The notes below the pieces were generated by a model. The model was not told the DNA's origin, searched no databases, and saw nothing but the letters and a program-made list of their open reading frames with translations. From NCBI RefSeq assembly GCF_040869045.1, contig NC_090323.1:169034083-169098082 (forward strand): a DNA stretch of 64,000 nucleotides, given 5' to 3'. Positions 60,540 through 64,000 of this stretch are shown one piece after another (position 1 is the stretch's first letter; each line of letters begins with the position of its first letter). Source of the stretch: Eurosta solidaginis (Eukaryota; Arthropoda; Insecta; Diptera; Tephritidae). Position numbers and translations under genes: made by a program.

Positions 60540-63500
60540 ATAGGATCCCAAATGATCCCGAAATTATCCAGAAAAAGCTACGAAATGACCCCCACGCTAT
60601 CGCGGACGGATACGGAAAACCGTTCAGAAATGCCCCGGAAGGGTCTCCAAAAGTTCCCGGAATAGTCCCAAAAAACCCGAAATGACAACGACACGATTCT
60701 AGACTTATCCAGAGAATCACACAGAAATGATCCCTGAAGGTGTTATAAAATAATCCCGAAAAGGTTCCGAAATGACCCTGACGGGCTACCGGACGGATCT
60801 CAAAAGCCATCCAGAAAATATCCAGGAAGGGTCCCTAAATTATCCCGACATACTCCAGAAAAAGTTCCGAAGATCCACGACGGATCGCGAAAATCATACA
60901 GAAATGATTCCGGAAGGATCCGAAAATGGATCCGAAATAGCCCGGAAATGACCCAGATGGGATCCCGCACAGATCCAGAAATGATCCCGGAAGGGTCCAA
61001 AAACTATCCCGGAAGAGTAACAAAAAATCCCGAAATGGCTCCTACGGCATCCCGGACGAATCCAGAAATGATCTCGGAAGGGTCCCCAAATGACCCCAAA
61101 ATGGTCCCGAAATGACCCTGATGGATCAGGCAAACCATCAAGAAATTATGCCGGAAGGGTCCCCAAATGATCCCGAAATAATACAGAAAAAGTCACGAAA
61201 CGACCCCTAGAGGATCCCCAAATGATCGCGTATTAGTCCCGAAAAGGTCCCGAAATAACCCCGACGGGATCCCGGACAAATCCCGAAAACCATCCAGAAA
61301 TGATGCCGGAAGGGATCCCAAATGATTCCGAAAGAGTCCCGCAATGAAGGGGTCCTGGACAGATCCCGTAAACCATCCAGAAATGATCCTGATATAGTCC
61401 CGAAGAAGTCCCGAAATGACCCTGACGGGATCTCGAACGCATCCCTAATTAACCCTGACGGGATCCCGGACAGATCCCAAAAACCATCCAGAAATGATTC
61501 CGGAAGGGACCCCAAATTATCCCGAAAAAGTCCCGTAATGATTCCGACGGGATCCTGAACGGATACCGAAAACCATCCATAAGTGATGCCGAAATGGTTC
61601 TCAAATGATCACCTAATAGTCCCAAAATTACCCTGACAGCATCCCGGACTGATCCCGAAATCCACCCAGAAATGATCTTGGGAAGGTCCCAAAATGATCC
61701 CGAAATAGTCTCGGAAAAGTCCAGAGATTACCCTGACGAAATCCCGGACGAATCCTGAAAACACATCTTAAATGATGCCGAAAAAGTCCCGAAATGACCC
61801 TGACGGGACCCCGAAAACTATCCATAAATGATGCCGGAAAGGTCCTCAAATGATCTCCTAATAGTTCCGAAAAGACCCTGACAGGATCCCTAACGGATCC
61901 AGACAACTATCTAGAAATGATACCGAAAGGGCCCGAAAATGATCCCGTATTAGTCGAGAAAAAGTCCTGAAATGACCCCGACGGGATGCCGGAAGAATCC
62001 CAAAAAACATCCAGAAATGATGCCGGAAGGGACCCCAAATGATCCGGAAAAAGTCCCGCAAATTATTCCGACGGGATCCTGAACGGATACCGAAAACCAT
62101 CCAGAAGTGATGCCGGAAAGGTCCTCAAATGATCACCTAATAGTCCCAAAATGACCCTGACGGCATCCCGGACAGATCCCGAAATCCATCCATAAACGAT
62201 CTTGGGAAGGTCCCAAAATGATACCGAAATAGTTTCGGAAAAGTCCATAAATTACCCTAACGGGTTCCCGGACGAATCCTGAAAGCCATCCTTAAATGAT
62301 CCGGAAAAAGTCCCGAAATGACCCTGACGGGATCCCGAAAGGATTCCGAAAACTATCCAGAATGATACCGGAAAGGTACTCAAATGATCCCCTAATTGTC
62401 CCGAAATGACCGTGGACGGGATCCCGAACGGATCCCGACAACTATCCAGAAATGATGCCGAAAGGGTCCGCAAATGATCCCGTATTAGTCGCGAAAAAGT
62501 CCCGAAATGACCCCGACGGGATCCCGGACGAATCCCAAAAACCATCCAGAAATGATGCCGGTAGGTATCCCAAATGATCCCGAAATAGTCCCGAAATAAC
62601 CTCGTCGGCATCCCGGACGGATCCAGAAAATTATCCAGAAATGATGCCGGAAAGGTCCCCAGATGATCCCCTAATAGTCCCGAAATTACCCTGATGGGAT
62701 CCCGAACGAATCCCGAAAACCATCCAGAAATGATGCCGAAAGGGTTCCCAAATGATCCCGTATTAGTGGCGAAAAAGTCCCAAAATGACCCCGACGGGAT
62801 CCCGGACGAATCCCAAAAACCATCCAGAAATGATGCCGGTAGGTATCCCAAATGATCCCGAAATAGTCCCGAAATAACCTCGTCGGCATCCCGGACGAAT
62901 CCAGAAAATTATCCAGAAATGATGCCGGAAAGGTCCCCAGATGATCCCCTAATAGTCCGAAATTACCCTGATGGGATCCCGAAAACCATCCAGAAATGAT
63001 GCCGCAAGGGTTCCCAAATGATCTCGTATTAGTCGCGAAAAAGTCCCGAAATGACCCCGACGGGATCCCGGACGAATCCCAAAAACCATCCAGAAATGAT
63101 GCCGGTAGGTATCCCAAATGATCCCGAGATAGTCCCGAAATAACCTCGTCGGCATCCCGGACGAATCCAGAAAATTATACAGAAATGATGCCGGAAAGGT
63201 CCCCAGATGATCCCCTAATAGTCCCGAAATTACCCTGATGGGATCCCGAAAACCATCCAGAAATGATGCCGAAAGGGTTCCCGTATTAGTGGCGAAAAAG
63301 TCCCGAAATGACCCCGACCGGATCCCGGACGGATCCGAAAACCATCCAGAAATGATGCCGGAAGAGCCCCCAAATGATCCAGAAAAAGTCCCCAAATTAC
63401 CCCGACGAGATCCCGGACGGATCCTGAAAACCATCCAGAAATGATGCTGAAAGGGTCCCCAAATGATCCCGTATTAGTCGCGAAAAGTCCCGAAATGACC

Positions 63501-64000
63501 CCGACGAGATCCCGGACGGATCCCGAAAACCATCCAGAAATGATGCCGAAGAGCCCCAAATGATCCCGAAAAAGTCCCCAAATGACCCCGACGGGATCCC
63601 GGACGGATCCCGAAAACCATCCAGAAATGATGCCGGAAGAGCCCCCAAATGATCCCGAAAAAGTCCCCAAATGACCCCGACGAGATCCCGGACGGATCCC
63701 GAAAACCATCCAGAAATGATGCCGGAAGTGCCCCCAAATGATCCCGAAAAAGTCCCCAAATTACGCCGACGAGATCCCGGACGGATCCTGAAAACCATCC
63801 AGAAATGATGCCGAAAGGGTCCCCAAATGATCCCGTATTATTCGCGAAAGTCCCGAAATTACCCCGACGGGATCCCGGACGGATCCCGAAAACCATCCAG
63901 AAATGATGCCGGAAGAGCCCCCAAATGACCCTGACGAGATCCCGGACGGATCCCGAAAACCATCCAGAAATTATGCTGGAAGAGCCACCAAATGATACCG
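60540..64000. repeat. 90-bp minisatellite, runs off the window
   Basis: The unit is close to 90 bp: 'ccatccagaaatgatgccgg', 'aagggtccccaaatgatccc', 'gaaaaagtcccgaaatgacc', 'ccgacgggatcccggacgga' and 'tcccgaaaac'. About 38 units are present, more diverged at the left and more regular at the right. Between about 62440 and 63290 three unit types alternate with a higher-order period of about 270 bp (marker 'gtaggtatcc' at 62561, 62839, 63105). Because 90 is divisible by 3, long minus-strand ORFs (FRDHFGIIWG-like repeats) stay open; I treat these as by-products. The right end of the array is beyond the window. Confidence 0.9.

Noticed and set aside
60520..63896. Many overlapping minus-strand ORFs of 60-200 codons
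   Set aside because: All are translations of the 90-bp minisatellite, whose length is a multiple of three. No start context, signal or domain is seen. Kept only as a question in the findings.

Overview
The window is eukaryotic, AT-rich and looks like an intergenic and intronic stretch of a dipteran genome. I think a tephritid-type fruit fly is most likely: small GT-AG introns, a TATA/Inr core promoter, fly-like retroelements and repeat families built around the 'ccacgcccactttt' motif all fit. The species call is inference. There are no bacterial operons. Roughly two thirds of the sequence is transposable elements (TEs) or satellite DNA, often nested.

Host genes are few and small. They are: a hypothetical 78-codon ORF at 2.1 kb; a spliced secreted cysteine-rich (Kazal-like) protein at 2.66-3.26 kb; a two-exon secreted protein at 7.16-7.59 kb (minus) with a clear core promoter; a second small cysteine-rich gene at 10.4-10.85 kb (minus), probably frame-damaged; a MANBAL-family membrane protein at 13.87-14.19 kb (minus); and a PACRG-like gene (minus). 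The PACRG-like exons lie at 36.3-36.8 kb and 50.1-50.4 kb, with a 13.3 kb intron between them filled with mobile DNA. The PACRG and MANBAL gene structures come from joining exons by splice site and phase.

Mobile DNA by region. 0.3-1.2 kb: decayed copy of a repeat family (here 'family T') hit by a LINE tail. 4-5 kb: decayed MITEs. 5.7-6.1 and 9.6-10.2 kb: palindromic pairs of tRNA-derived SINE-like units. 6.2-7.1 kb: LINE 3' end with a (TAA)n tail. 7.95-8.9 kb: dead RTE-like RT. 11.1-13.5 kb: LINE 5' halves with a 2A-like motif, zinc fingers and endonuclease. 14.3-17.75 kb: TIR-bounded segment holding a family T copy. 18.5-22.5 kb: LOA/R1-like LINE with the endonuclease deleted, inserted into a SINE-like palindrome. 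23.3-28.5 kb: family T copy carrying about 29 units of a 130-bp satellite. 28.9-35.7 kb: a LINE split by a complete young Ty3/gypsy element with 184-bp LTRs. 38-41.6 kb: two more satellite-bearing family T copies. 41.6-42.85 kb: internally deleted LTR element. 42.86-48.33 kb: near-complete Helitron with RepHel gene. 48.7-49.4 kb: MITE. 51.5-59.6 kb: BEL/Pao element (minus) with LTRs, three MITEs and an extra zinc-knuckle ORF after the integrase. 59.9-60.4 kb: another interspersed repeat. 60.5-64.0 kb: a 90-bp minisatellite that runs off the window.

Almost all TE genes are broken by frameshifts, stops or deletions; the breaks are described, not repaired. The most interesting items are the third ORF in the BEL element, the 2A-like motif in two copies of one LINE family, the (AACCT)n LINE tails that equal the ancestral insect telomere repeat, the mobile element that carries an expanding satellite, and the palindromic SINE-like dimers.
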